Assembly: GCF_009789575.1 (NCBI RefSeq)
Contig: NZ_CP046908.1
Coordinates: forward strand, 4,369,001 to 4,433,000
Direction: 5' to 3'
Length of the DNA: 64,000 bases
From: Stappia indica
Lineage (GTDB): Bacteria > Pseudomonadota > Alphaproteobacteria > Rhizobiales > Stappiaceae
In this document: positions 49,714 to 61,000 of the stretch, in pieces
Layout of the letters: the number at the start of each line of letters is the position of its first letter
Numbering within the stretch: the first letter of the stretch is position 1
Notes under the pieces: model-generated
Seen by the model: only the letters and a program-made list of their open reading frames with translations
What the model was told of the DNA's origin: nothing
Database searches by the model: none
Program-made: the position numbers and the translations under genes

Positions 49714-52073
49714 AGGCCTTCATGTTTCCAGGGCAGGGCGCGCAGCGCGTCGGCATGGGCGAAGGCCTGTTCGAGGCCTTCCCGCAGCTCGTTGCCGAAG
49801 CGGACGCTGTTCTGGGATACTCGATTTCGCAGCTCTGCCTGGAAGGGCCGATGGAGCGGCTCACCCGGACGCAGTTCACCCAGCCGGCGCTCTATGTGGT
49901 CAACGCGCTGACCTATCTCCGGCATGTGCGAGAGAGCGGCGAGCGGCCGGACTTCGTCCTCGGCCACAGCGTTTCCGAGTATGTCGCGCTGTTCGCCGCA
50001 GGAGCGGTCGACTTCGCCAGCGGCCTCAAGATGGTGGCGCGGCGCGGTGCGCTGATGGGCGAGGCGAGCGGCGGCGGCATGGCCGCGGTCATCGGTCTCG
50101 ATGCCGACGGCATTGCGGCGGTGATCGAGCGCAACGGCCTCAGGGATGTCTTTGCCGCCAATTACAACACGCCGCGCCAGGTCGTCGTCTCCGGCAAACG
50201 GGAGGCGGTGGTCGCCGCCGAACCGCTGTTCCGCGAGGCCGGCGCCAGCCACTATGTCGTCCTTCCCGTGAGCGGGGCCTTTCACACGCCTTATATGGAG
50301 GCGGCGCGTACAGCGTTCGCGGAGCATCTTGCGGGCCTGACCTTCAAGGCGCCCGAGATCCCCGTCATTTCCAACGTGACCGCACGGCCGCACGAGGCTG
50401 GAACACTGCGCGCGCGGATGATCGAGCAGATCACCGCGCCGGTGCGCTGGGCCGAGAGCATCCGCTATCTGCTGGCCAAGGGCGTCACCTTCGCCGATGT
50501 CACCGAACTGGGACCAGCCGGCAGCGCCGTCGTCAAGCCGATGGTGAAGCGCACGGAACTCGAGGCGGGGCCGCTCGACGCGAGCCTGCTGGCGCGCGAG
50601 GAGGCGGAGGCCGCCGCAGCCGCAGCCAGGAACGCCGAGCCGGAGCCTGAGGCCGCCCGCAAGGCGCAGGATGAGAGCGCGCCGCCCCGGGTCAACGGCC
50701 ATGCGTCCTTCCGCTTTCGCCCGGAAAACCTCGGCTCGCGGGCCTTTTGCGAGGCGTTCGGGCTCCAATACCCTTACGTTGCTGGTGCGATGTATCAGGG
50801 CATTGCCTCGGTCGATCTGGTTGAGCGCATGGCCCGTGCCGGGTTGCTCGGCTTCTTCGGGGCGGGCGGCTTGCCGATGGCCGAGGTCGAGCGCGCGATC
50901 CTGCGCCTTCGCGCTGAACTCCCAGAAGGCGCGCCCTACGGCATCAACTTCATCGCCCATGTGAACCGCCCGCATCTGGAGGACGAACTCACCGATCTGC
51001 TGATCCGGCACGGCGTCGGCATCATCGAGGCCTCCGCCTTCATGGAAGTGACACCGGCGCTGGTGCGCTACCGCGCTGCCGGCCTTGAGGACCAGGGCGG
51101 CGGGCGGATCGCCGCGCGCAACCGCATCATCGCCAAGGTGTCGCGCCCCGATGTCGCCTCGCAGTTTCTCGCCCCCGCGCCCGAGCGCCTGCTCGGCAAG
51201 CTGCTCGCCAGCGGCGCGATCACGAGCGACGAGGCCAACCTGCTGCGCCAGGTGCCGATGGCCGATGCCATCTGCGTCGAGGCGGATTCCGGCGGCCACA
51301 CCGACCAGGGCATGCCCTTCGCGCTGATCCCGGCTGTGCTGAAGGTGCGGGACGAGGCGCAGGCCCGCTTTGCGAAATTCGGGCCGATCTTCGTCGGGTC
51401 GGGCGGCGGCATCGGCACGCCGGAGGCGGCGGCCGCCGTGTTCATGCTGGGGGCCGACTTCATCGTCACCGGATCGGTCAACCAGTGCACCGTCGAGGCC
51501 GGGACCAGCGATGCGGTCAAGGACCTGCTGGAAGGCATCAACGTCCACGACACGGCCTATGCGCCGTCGGGCGAGATGTTCGAGCTCGGCGCCAAGGTGC
51601 AGGTGCTGAAGAAAGGGCTGTTCTTCCCCGCGCGCGCCGAGAAGCTGGTCTCGCTCTACCGTCAGCACGAGAGCCTCGACGAGATCGACCCGAAGCTGCG
51701 CCAGCAGATCGAGGAACGCTATTTCCGCCGCAGCTTCGACGAGGTGTTCCGCGATGTGGCGCGGAGCTATCCGGCAGCGGAGATCGAGCGCGCGGAGCGC
51801 TCGCCCCGGCATCGCATGGGCCTCGTCTTCCGCCGCTACTTCAAGGACACGACCACCTGGGCGCTCAATGGCGATCTCGACCACAAGGTCGACTTCCAGG
51901 TGCATTGCGGCCCGGCGCAGGGCGCGTTCAACCAATGGGTCGAGGGCAGCGACCTCGCGCCCTGGCGCGCCCGCCATGCCGATGTCATCGCCGCCCGGCT
52001 GCTGGAGGGCGCGGCCGATGTGCTCGGCCGCCGGCTCTCGGTGATGATCGGCACGGGAGGCGGCAGCCGATGA
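49710..52073 (+). CDS. Trans-acting malonyl acyltransferase - enoyl reductase fusion (PksE-like AT-ER)
   Basis: 787 residues. Residues 1-290 are an AT: FPGQGAQRVGMG, nucleophile in GHSVSEY (Ser87), and SGAFHTPYM (His192) whose Phe fits malonyl choice. An Ala/Glu-rich linker (about 295-335) leads to a PfaD-type FMN enoyl reductase (about 340-787): AGAMYQGIASVDLVERMARAGLLGFFGAGG, CVEADSGGHTDQG and VGSGGGIGTPEAAAAVF. The AT loads malonyl onto PKS carrier proteins that lack their own AT; the ER reduces chosen double bonds. Coupled to the PKS gene by ATGA. Confidence 0.93.
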   Translation: MKAFMFPGQGAQRVGMGEGLFEAFPQLVAEADAVLGYSISQLCLEGPMERLTRTQFTQPALYVVNALTYLRHVRESGERPDFVLGHSVSEYVALFAAGAVDFASGLKMVARRGALMGEASGGGMAAVIGLDADGIAAVIERNGLRDVFAANYNTPRQVVVSGKREAVVAAEPLFREAGASHYVVLPVSGAFHTPYMEAARTAFAEHLAGLTFKAPEIPVISNVTARPHEAGTLRARMIEQITAPVRWAESIRYLLAKGVTFADVTELGPAGSAVVKPMVKRTELEAGPLDASLLAREEAEAAAAAARNAEPEPEAARKAQDESAPPRVNGHASFRFRPENLGSRAFCEAFGLQYPYVAGAMYQGIASVDLVERMARAGLLGFFGAGGLPMAEVERAILRLRAELPEGAPYGINFIAHVNRPHLEDELTDLLIRHGVGIIEASAFMEVTPALVRYRAAGLEDQGGGRIAARNRIIAKVSRPDVASQFLAPAPERLLGKLLASGAITSDEANLLRQVPMADAICVEADSGGHTDQGMPFALIPAVLKVRDEAQARFAKFGPIFVGSGGGIGTPEAAAAVFMLGADFIVTGSVNQCTVEAGTSDAVKDLLEGINVHDTAYAPSGEMFELGAKVQVLKKGLFFPARAEKLVSLYRQHESLDEIDPKLRQQIEERYFRRSFDEVFRDVARSYPAAEIERAERSPRHRMGLVFRRYFKDTTTWALNGDLDHKVDFQVHCGPAQGAFNQWVEGSDLAPWRARHADVIAARLLEGAADVLGRRLSVMIGTGGGSR

Positions 52074-55000
52074 GCCGCGAGGGGGGAAGGGAACCGGTTG
52101 CGATCATCGGCGTCGGGCTGCGGCTTCCAGGCGCGGACCGCCTCGCGACGTTCGGCGCGCATCTTGCCGCCGGCCGCTCGCTGATCTCGCAGGTGCCGGC
52201 GAGCCGCTGGAATGCTGAGGAGCTGCTGGGCGATCCGGCGCGGGGCAACAGGACCAGCAGCATCTGGGGCGGGTTCGTCGAGGATGCCGACTGCTTCGAC
52301 GCCTCGTTCTTCGGCATTTCGCCGCGCGAGGCCGCCTGGATGGACCCGCAGCAGCGCTTTGCGCTGGAGATGGCCTGGCATGCGATCGAGGATGCCGGCT
52401 ACCGCGCGTCCGATCTCGCCGGCAGCCGCACCGGCGTCTACATGGGCGTCTGCCATTGGGACTATGCGGAATTGCTGGAAAAGCACCTGCCGCATGTCGA
52501 CGCCTATCTGCCGACCGGCATCGCCTTTTCCATCATCGCCAACCGGGTCTCGCATTTCTTCGATCTGCAGGGCCCCAGCATCACCAACGACACGGCCTGC
52601 GCCGCGTCGATGACGTCCCTCTACGAGGCGGTACGAGCGCTGCAGGGCGGCGAGTGCGACATGGCGCTCGCCGGCGGCGTCAACCTGATCTGGTCGCCGA
52701 ACCATTTCGTCGCCTTTTCCAAGGCCGGCATGCTGTCGAAGACGGGCCGCAGCAACGCCTTCGACGATGCCGCCGACGGCTATGTCCGGGGCGAGGGCGG
52801 CGCCGTGCTGCTGCTGAAGCCGCTGGAGCAGGCGCTGGCCGATGGCGATCCGATCCACGCGGTCATTCGCGGCATCGGAATCAACCATGGCGGGCGGACG
52901 AATTCGCTCACCGTCACCAATCCGCGGGCGCAGGCCGCACTGATCAAGGCGGTGCACCGCGAGGCGGGCGTTGCGCCGGACACGGTGTCCTATGTGGAGG
53001 CGCACGGGCCGGGCACGCCGCTGGGCGATCCGATTGAGATTTCCGGCCTGAAGGAGGCCTTTGCCGACCTCCACGCCGAGGCGGGCACCACCCCGCGCGC
53101 GGCGAGCTGCGGCATCGGCTCGGTCAAGACCAATATCGGCCATCTGGAGGGGGCGGCGGGCGTTGCCGGCATCGTCAAGGTGCTGATCGCACTGGCCCGC
53201 GAGGAACTGCCCGGCAATGTCGGTTTCACCGCGCAGAACCGTCTGGTCGACCTGGCCGGCACGCCGTTCCGCATCCAGAAGGAGGCGGGCCCCTGGCAGC
53301 GCACCGAGGGCGCGCCTCGGCGCGCCTGCGTCAGTTCCTTCGGCTTCGGCGGCAGCAACGCGCATGTCTTGATCGAGGAAGCCCCCGAGGTGGAGGCTAC
53401 GCGCGACGACTGCGAGGGAGAAGTGCACCTGCTGCCCCTGTCGGCAGCGGACGAGGAGCGCCTGCAGGCGCTGCTTGGCGAGCTGCTGGCGGCCGTCGAG
53501 GCGCCGGAGGCTCCTGCGCTTGCCGACCTTGCCTACACGCTGCGGATCGGGCGAGCCTCGCTCGAAATCCGTGTCGCCTTCCTCGTCCGCAACCGGCAAG
53601 ACCTTGCAGATGCCATTCGCGCCCGTCTTGGCGGAACCGAGCATCCGGCCGTGGTGGACGGGCAGGCAGAGACAACCGGCGAGCCGCTGCATGATCTTGC
53701 CGCGCGCTTTGTGTCGGGAGAGGACATCGACTGGCTGGCCGCCGGCCTGCCGAAGGGCAGGCGGGTGCGCGCGCCGCTTTATCCGTTCGCGCGCGAGCGG
53801 CACTGGATGGACGAGTCGCTCGGCGTGAAGGACGACCGGCCGGCGCCGCATCCGATGATCCACCGGAACGTCTCCGGTTTTGCCGGCCCGGTCTTCGAAA
53901 GCTCCTTGCGCGGGCCGGAACTCTTCTGGGCCGATCACAAGGTGCGCGGTACGCAGATCCTGCCCGGCGTTGCTGCGCTGGAAATGGCACGGGCCGCCGC
54001 CGATCTTGCCGGGGCAGGCCTCGGCAGCACCTTCGCCCTGGAGGATGTGGTCTGGTCGCGGCCGATTGCAGCGCGCGAGACGCCGGTAACGGTCGAGACG
54101 CATCTGACGCGGCAGGCGGATCGCTGCATCGGCTTTACGATCCGCACTGCCGGAGGCGAGGGGCACAACGTTCGCGGCACGATCGCGCCGTCGCCGGAGG
54201 CTGCGCCATCCGCGCCCGTGCTGTCACAGCTTCAGGGCGAGCTGCGCGAGGATGTGCCGGTCGCCCTTTGCTATGCGCGCTTGCAGGCAAGCGGCGTCGA
54301 TCATGGCCCGGCGTTCCGGGCGCTGGCGCGCGTCGCCCGGGGCAGGGGGCGTGTTCTGGCGCAGCTGAAGCTGCCGCGGCGGCTGCATCCGACGCTTACC
54401 TCTCTGCCGCTGCATCCGGTGATGCTGGACGCTGCGATCCAGGCCTGGATCGCGCTGGACGAGACCGGCCCGACAGGCGCGGCCGTGCCCTTCGCCTGCC
54501 GGCGGGTGGTGGTGCACGGGTCCTGCGAGCCGATGATGTGGGCGCTGGTCACCGAACGGGGAACGCCAAGTGCCACGGCCGCCGTGCGCCATCTGGATAT
54601 CCACATGCTGGACCGGGACGGCAACCTTCGTGTGTCCTTCGAGGACCTGGCCTTGCGCATCGTCGCCTCGGACGAGACGGCGGTTGAGGCAGATAAGGGC
54701 GTGACCGCCGACGATCTGCCCCTGGTGCTGGCAGAAAGCCGCTGGCGACCTGCGCCGGCCGGCACCGGGCAGGTTGGCGAGCGGGATGCTTCGGTCCTGC
54801 TTGCGGGCTTCGGCGAGGCGACCCTTTCCAACACCTTCGTCAGAAACCTGTCGGAGGCGAGCGGCCAGGGCGTGAGCGTGCTGGCCGAAGTTCCGGCCGG
54901 CGATCCGGCGGCTGCGGCTGCCAAGCTCTTCGATACCCTGCACGCGCGGATCGTCGAGACGATGCGCGACAAGCCGCGCCGCCCCCGGCATTTCCTCGTG

Positions 55001-58000
55001 CTGGTGCCGGAGAGCCTGCCGCAATCGGTCACGGCCCCGCTTGCCGCGCTCCTGCGCACGGCCGCGACCGAGAATCCGAAGATCTCCGGCGCGCTGGTAC
55101 GGATCGAGGGGCCGGCGGACGCGGGACGGCTCGCCGGTCTCCTGCGGCAGGAGGTCGAGGCCGCCGACACATTCACCGAATTGCGGCGCCGCGCCGACGG
55201 TTCGCGCGAGGCGTTGCGCATCGATCCGGTCGATCTTCCTGCCGGGCGGGGAGAGATGCAGCTCGATCCGGACGGCGCCTACTGGATCACCGGCGGGGCC
55301 GGCGGCCTCGGGCTGATCCTGGCCGGCTGGCTGGCGGCGCGCGGCGCACGCAACATCGTCCTCAGCGGCCGCAGCGCGCAGGACGACGGCCGGTTCGAGG
55401 CGCTGCGGAAAAGCGGCGCGACTGTCACCTATGCCGTGTGCGACATGGGGGATGCGGCGGCGGTCGAGGACTTGGCGCACCGGATCGCCCGCGAGATCGG
55501 CCCGCTCAAGGGCATCGTCCATGCGGCGGGGCTGCTCGACGATGGCTATATCCTGACGCAGGCGGGACGGGATTTCGCGCCCGTCTTCGCGCCGAAGCTC
55601 GCCGGCACGCTCAATCTCGACCGGGCGACGCGCGCTGCGCCGCTCGATTTCCTGGTGCTGTTTTCCTCCGTCGCAGCTCGGTTCGGCAATGCCGGCCAGG
55701 CGGCCTATGCCGGCGCCAACGCCTTCCTCGACGGCTTCGCCGCCGAGCGCGCGGCGATGGTCGAGAAGGGCGAGCGGCAGGGGCGGACGCTGGCCGTTGC
55801 CTGGCCGCTCTGGGCCGAGGGCGGCATGAGCGTCGACATGCCGACGCTGGAGGCGATGGAGCGCCGCTTCGGCACGGTGCCGCTGCCGAGCGAGGCCGGC
55901 CTTGCCGCTCTGGAGCGGCTGCTCGTCGCCGGGCAGGCGCCTTGCGCCACTGTGCTCTACGGTGACACGGCGCGCATCGGGGCGTTCCTTGCCGAGCGCG
56001 AGGGCGCGGTGGAGAGGCAGGACGCACCTGCCCCCTCGGACGCCCCGCAGGCCGCCGGCGACGATGCAGCGCTTGCCCGACAGGGCGCGCTCTTCGTGCG
56101 CGATATCCTGGCCGACGTGCTGGAACTGGAGCCTTCACGCATCCGCCTCAACCGCAAGCTCGAGGAATACGGCCTCGACTCGATCTCCATCGTCGAGACG
56201 ACCAACCGTCTGGAGGAACGGCTCGGCCCGCTGTCGAAGACGCTGTTCTTCGAATATGTCGACCTGGAAGGCGTGGCCGGCCATCTGGTCGAGAACCACC
56301 GGGATGCGCTGGCTGCTGCCCTAGCGGAAGAGGGGTTGAGCGAGGTGGCTTCCCCGCCGGTCACGCCCCTCGAGGCTCCCGCCGAAGTGATCGCTGTGCG
56401 CGCGGACCCTGGGCCGAGCGTCTCGCAGCCGAATGCGGAGACCGACAGCCACGCCATCGCCATCGTCGGCCTGTCGCTGCATGTCTCCGGTGCGGCGACG
56501 CAGGACGAGTTCTGGGAGATGCTGGCAGGCGGCATCCACGGGTTTCGGCCTTATCCGCAGGAGCGCTGGGACCACGCGGCCCTGCTGCATCCCGAGCGCG
56601 ACGTCCTCGGCAAGACCGTGGTCCGCACGGGCTGCTTCCTCGACGATATCGACCGGTTCGATCCGCGCTATTTCCGCATTTCCCAGACCGAAGCGGAGCT
56701 GATGTCGCCCGAGGTGCGCCTGTTCCTGCAGGCGAGCGTCGAGGCGTTCGAGAATGCCGGCTACTCGCGCGAGACGCTGCAGCGGCGCCATGGCGGGGAC
56801 GTTGCGGTCATCGTCGGGTCGATGACCAACGAATACGACCTCTACGGCTTCCAGAACATGCTGATGCGCGGCTCGCCCGCCAGCGGCAGCTATACCGGCA
56901 CCGTGCCCAACATGGTGTCCTACTATTACGGCTTCACTGGCCCGTCCTATTTCCTCGACACCATGTGCTCAGCCGCCTCGACCTGCGTGCACGAGGCGGT
57001 GCACATGCTCCGCTCGGGCCGCTGCGAGATGGCGCTGGCCGGCGGCGTCAGTCTGCTGCTGCATCCGCAAAAGCTCATCGCCACCTCGCAGGAGCATTTT
57101 ACCACCAAGTCGGCCGACGTGATCCGCGGCTATGGCGTCGGCGCCGAGGGAACCATCCTCGGCGAGGGCGTCGGTGCGCTCGTTCTGAAGCGGCTCTGCG
57201 ATGCCGAGCGCGACGGCGACCATATCCACGGCGTCATCATCGGCACCGGCATCAGCAATGCCGGCGTGCGCAACGGCTTCACGGTGCCCAATCCGCACCA
57301 GCAGGCGGTGGCGATCGAGCGGGCGCTCGACGATGCCGGCATCACCGCCGACACCGTGAGTTATATCGAGGGGCACGGATCGGGCACGGCGCTCGGCGAT
57401 CCCATCGAGGTGAAGGCCCTGACGCAGGCCTTCCGCAAGCACACCGACGCGGTCGGCGCCTGTCCCATCGGCACGGTGAAGAGCAATGTCGGCCATCTGC
57501 TCGGCGCCTCCGGTCTTGCCGGCATCGCCAAGGTGGTGGCCCAGCTGGGCAAGGGCATGCTGGCGCCCTCGCTGCATGCCGAGACGCTGAACCCGGACAT
57601 TCCCTTTGCGTCCTCGCCGTTCCGCGTCCAGCGCGAGCTTGCGCCCTGGCAACGCCCGCTTGGGCGCGACGGGCGGGAGCTGCCGCGACGTGCCGGCGTG
57701 ACCTCCATCGGCGCCGGCGGCATGAACTCGCATATCCTGATCGAGGAATACAGGCCGCGCCCCAGATCGAGCGGGCAGGCCGGACCGGAATTGCTGGTGT
57801 TCTCGGCGATGAACCAGGAACGCCTCGTGGCGCTGGTCCGCCGGCATCTTGCCTGGATGGAGCGCCATCCAGATGCGGATCTCTCCGACATCGCCTTCAC
57901 GCTGCAGGTCGGGCGCACGGAGCTGCCGTGCCGGTTGGCGCTGGCGGCGAGCGATCTGGCCGACGTCCGCCGGCGCCTTGCGGACTTCGCTGCTGCGCCC

Positions 58001-61000
58001 GGCGCCAAGGGGGCCTGGCACCATGTCCGCTCGATCCTCGATGTCGACCCGCCGGAGGACGTGGAGCAACTGGCGGCTGCCGTCGCCGCGCGTGACCTCG
58101 ATCAGGTGGCCGATGCCTGGACGCATGGCGCGGCCATCGACTGGTTCGCGCTCTGGCGGGGCCGCGAGCCGCACCGCGTGCCGCTGCCGACCTATCCGTT
58201 CGAACAGGTCCGCTGCTGGTATCCCGAGCAGCCGGACGCGCCCTCTGTGGTCAATCCGCTGGGATCGCGGCTGAAGCTGCATCCCTTCGTCGGGCGCAAT
58301 GTCTCGACGCTATCCGGCCTGCGCTACGAGACCGATATCCATCTCGGCGAGTTGCTGGATTATGTGCACACGCAGGGCCGCCGGCAGACGGTCCTGCCGA
58401 TGGTGGCGGTGGAGACGGTCGCGGCCCTTGCGCGGATCGCCGGACTTGCCGGTCCCGTTTCGGTTGAGGGGCTACAGGTGCTCGGTCTGCCCGACTGGCC
58501 TGCGGTCAAGACCCTTACCCTGACGCTGGAGCCGGCGGGCGACGGGTTCCAGGCTCGTGTTGTCGCGTGCGATGGAGAGGCGACTGAGACGCCCTGGCTG
58601 CAGGGGCGGGTTGCAACCGGCGCGGCGCGCGATGGGCAGGTCGATCTCGACGCCCTGAAGGCTGCCAGCACCGAGGTGCTGGATCACGCGCGGATCTATG
58701 GCGACCTTGCCCGCAATGGCCTCGGTTTCGGTCCCTATCTGGAGGGGATCGCGCGCGCCTTCCGTCTTGCCGGTGGCGGCCTTCTCTGCGAGCTGCGCGA
58801 GGACGCGCCGCAGCAGGACTGGTTCCGCAGGAACCTGGCCCTTCCCTCGACTGCTCTCGGTGCGGCCTGGCAGGCACTGCAGCTGCTGACCGGCGGCGGC
58901 GAGGCGCTGGTGCTGGCGGGCGCCGGCCGCGTGATGGTCTCAAACGGCGACGTTACCGCCGTGCTCTGCCAACCGGGCCGCGACGGGGCGTTCGACTTTT
59001 CGTTCCTGGGTAAGGGCGGGCGCATCGTCGCGCGCTGCGAGGGCGTTGCGGCCGTCCCTCTGGCAGAATTCGCAGCAGCACCATCCATCCCGTCGCCCCA
59101 GCCGGCAACGACCGTCGCACAGGACACCGGTAAGACGGCGGACTGGGCGGCGCAGGAGCTTCGGCGGATCGCCGCCGGGATCCTGAAATTCAATCCGGAC
59201 GATGTCGGGCCGCGCGAGCCCTTCCACGATCTCGGCTTCGATTCCATCTCGCTGACGCGCTATGCGGGCGAGATCGGATCCACCTTCGGGATCGAGCTCT
59301 CGCCGGCGATCTTCTTCGAATGCGAGCATGTCGAGGCACTGGCCGAGCATCTGGTGCGCCGGCATGGGATCGCACCGCCGGTCGAGACCGCTCCCGCACA
59401 GCCCGTTCGCGCCGCGCCCCTGGCCGCAGCCCCGGTGCCGACCATCTCGCAGCTCGTCGCCAGCCCGTCCGGGACGGCGCCAGGCGACCGTATCGCGATT
59501 GTCGGCATGGCTGGTCGCTTCCCCGGCAGTCCGGACGTCGACAGCTTCTTCGACAACCTGTTGGCCGGGCGCGATCTGACGGGTGACCTGCCGCTCGAGC
59601 GGTATGGCGAGGCCTATCGCGAACGTGTTTCGGCTGCGTCCTTCCCCCGGCGCGGCGGGTTCCTCTCCGAGGTTGACCGCTTCGACGCAGCCTCGTTCCG
59701 CATCTCGCCGGCGGAGGCCGAGCGGATGGACCCGCAGCAGCGGCTGCTGCTGGAGACCGCCTGGCACGCGGTGGAACACGCCGGCATCGAACCGTCCGGC
59801 CTGCCGAAATCGACGGGCGTCTTCGTTGGCGTGACCAGCCTCGACTACGCGGCGCTGCTGACGGCGCACGGGGTTGCGGCGGATGGCTATGTCGCGACCG
59901 GAAACTCGCTCGCCATGGTCGCCAACCGCGTGTCCCATGCCTTCGACCTGTCCGGCCCGAGCGAGGCCATCGACACGGCCTGTTCCAGCTCGCTGGTCGC
60001 CCTGCTGCGCGCCGCGCAGGCGCTGAAGGACGGGCGCTGCGAGGCGGCGCTCGTCGGCGGCGTCAATCTTTGCCTCGCTGCGGAAGGGTTCGAGGGGCCG
60101 CACAATGCGGGCATGCTGTCGCCGGACGGACGCTGCAAGAGCTTCGGCGCTGGGGCCGACGGCTATGCCCGCGGCGAGGGCGTCGCGGTGCTGGTGCTCA
60201 AGCGGCTGAAGGATGCCGAGCGCGACGGCGACCGCATTCTCGGCACCATCATCGGCGGCGCGCAGAACCATGGCGGCCGCGCCGGTGCGCTGACCGCGCC
60301 CAATGCGAAGGCGCAGGCGGCGCTTGTCGAGGAGGCACTGGCTGGGATCGATCCCGCGACCATCGGCTATATCGAGGCGCATGGGACCGGCACCCATCTT
60401 GGCGATCCGGTCGAGGTCAACGGCCTCAAGCGGGCCTTCGCCGCCCTGACCGGGCGCGAGAGCGTTGCGGAGCCGCATATCGGGCTCGGCACGGTCAAGT
60501 CGTCCATCGGCCATCTGGAAGCGGCGGCGGGGCTTGCCGGTGTCGTCAAGGTGCTGATGGCGATGCAGCGGGGGGAGCTGCCGCCAACGCTCCACTGCGA
60601 CGAGATCAATCCGCATGTGGAGCTTGCCGGCAGCCCGTTCCGTCTGGTGCGCAGCCGCGAGGCCTGGCCTCGGGCCTTCGACGCGGCCGGTTCCCCTCTG
60701 CCGCGCCGGGCCGGCGTCAGCAGCTTCGGCTTCGGCGGAACCAACGCCCATGTGGTGCTGGAGGAGCATCTCGCCGAAGGGCGGGCGCAGCGTCCGCCGT
60801 TGCCGCCGCGCCGCTTCGCCGCAACGCGCTACTGGATTCCCGGGGTCTCGCCTGCGGACGAGACGCTCGTCTTCGTGCCGGAATGGCGAGAGCAGGAAGC
60901 CCCGGCCGGAGGCTTTGCGGGCCGGCGCATCGTTGTTGCCTGCGGTGTCGACGTCGAGGCCCGTCCGGGCTGCGAACTCGTCTCGCTGGCGCCCGGCAGG

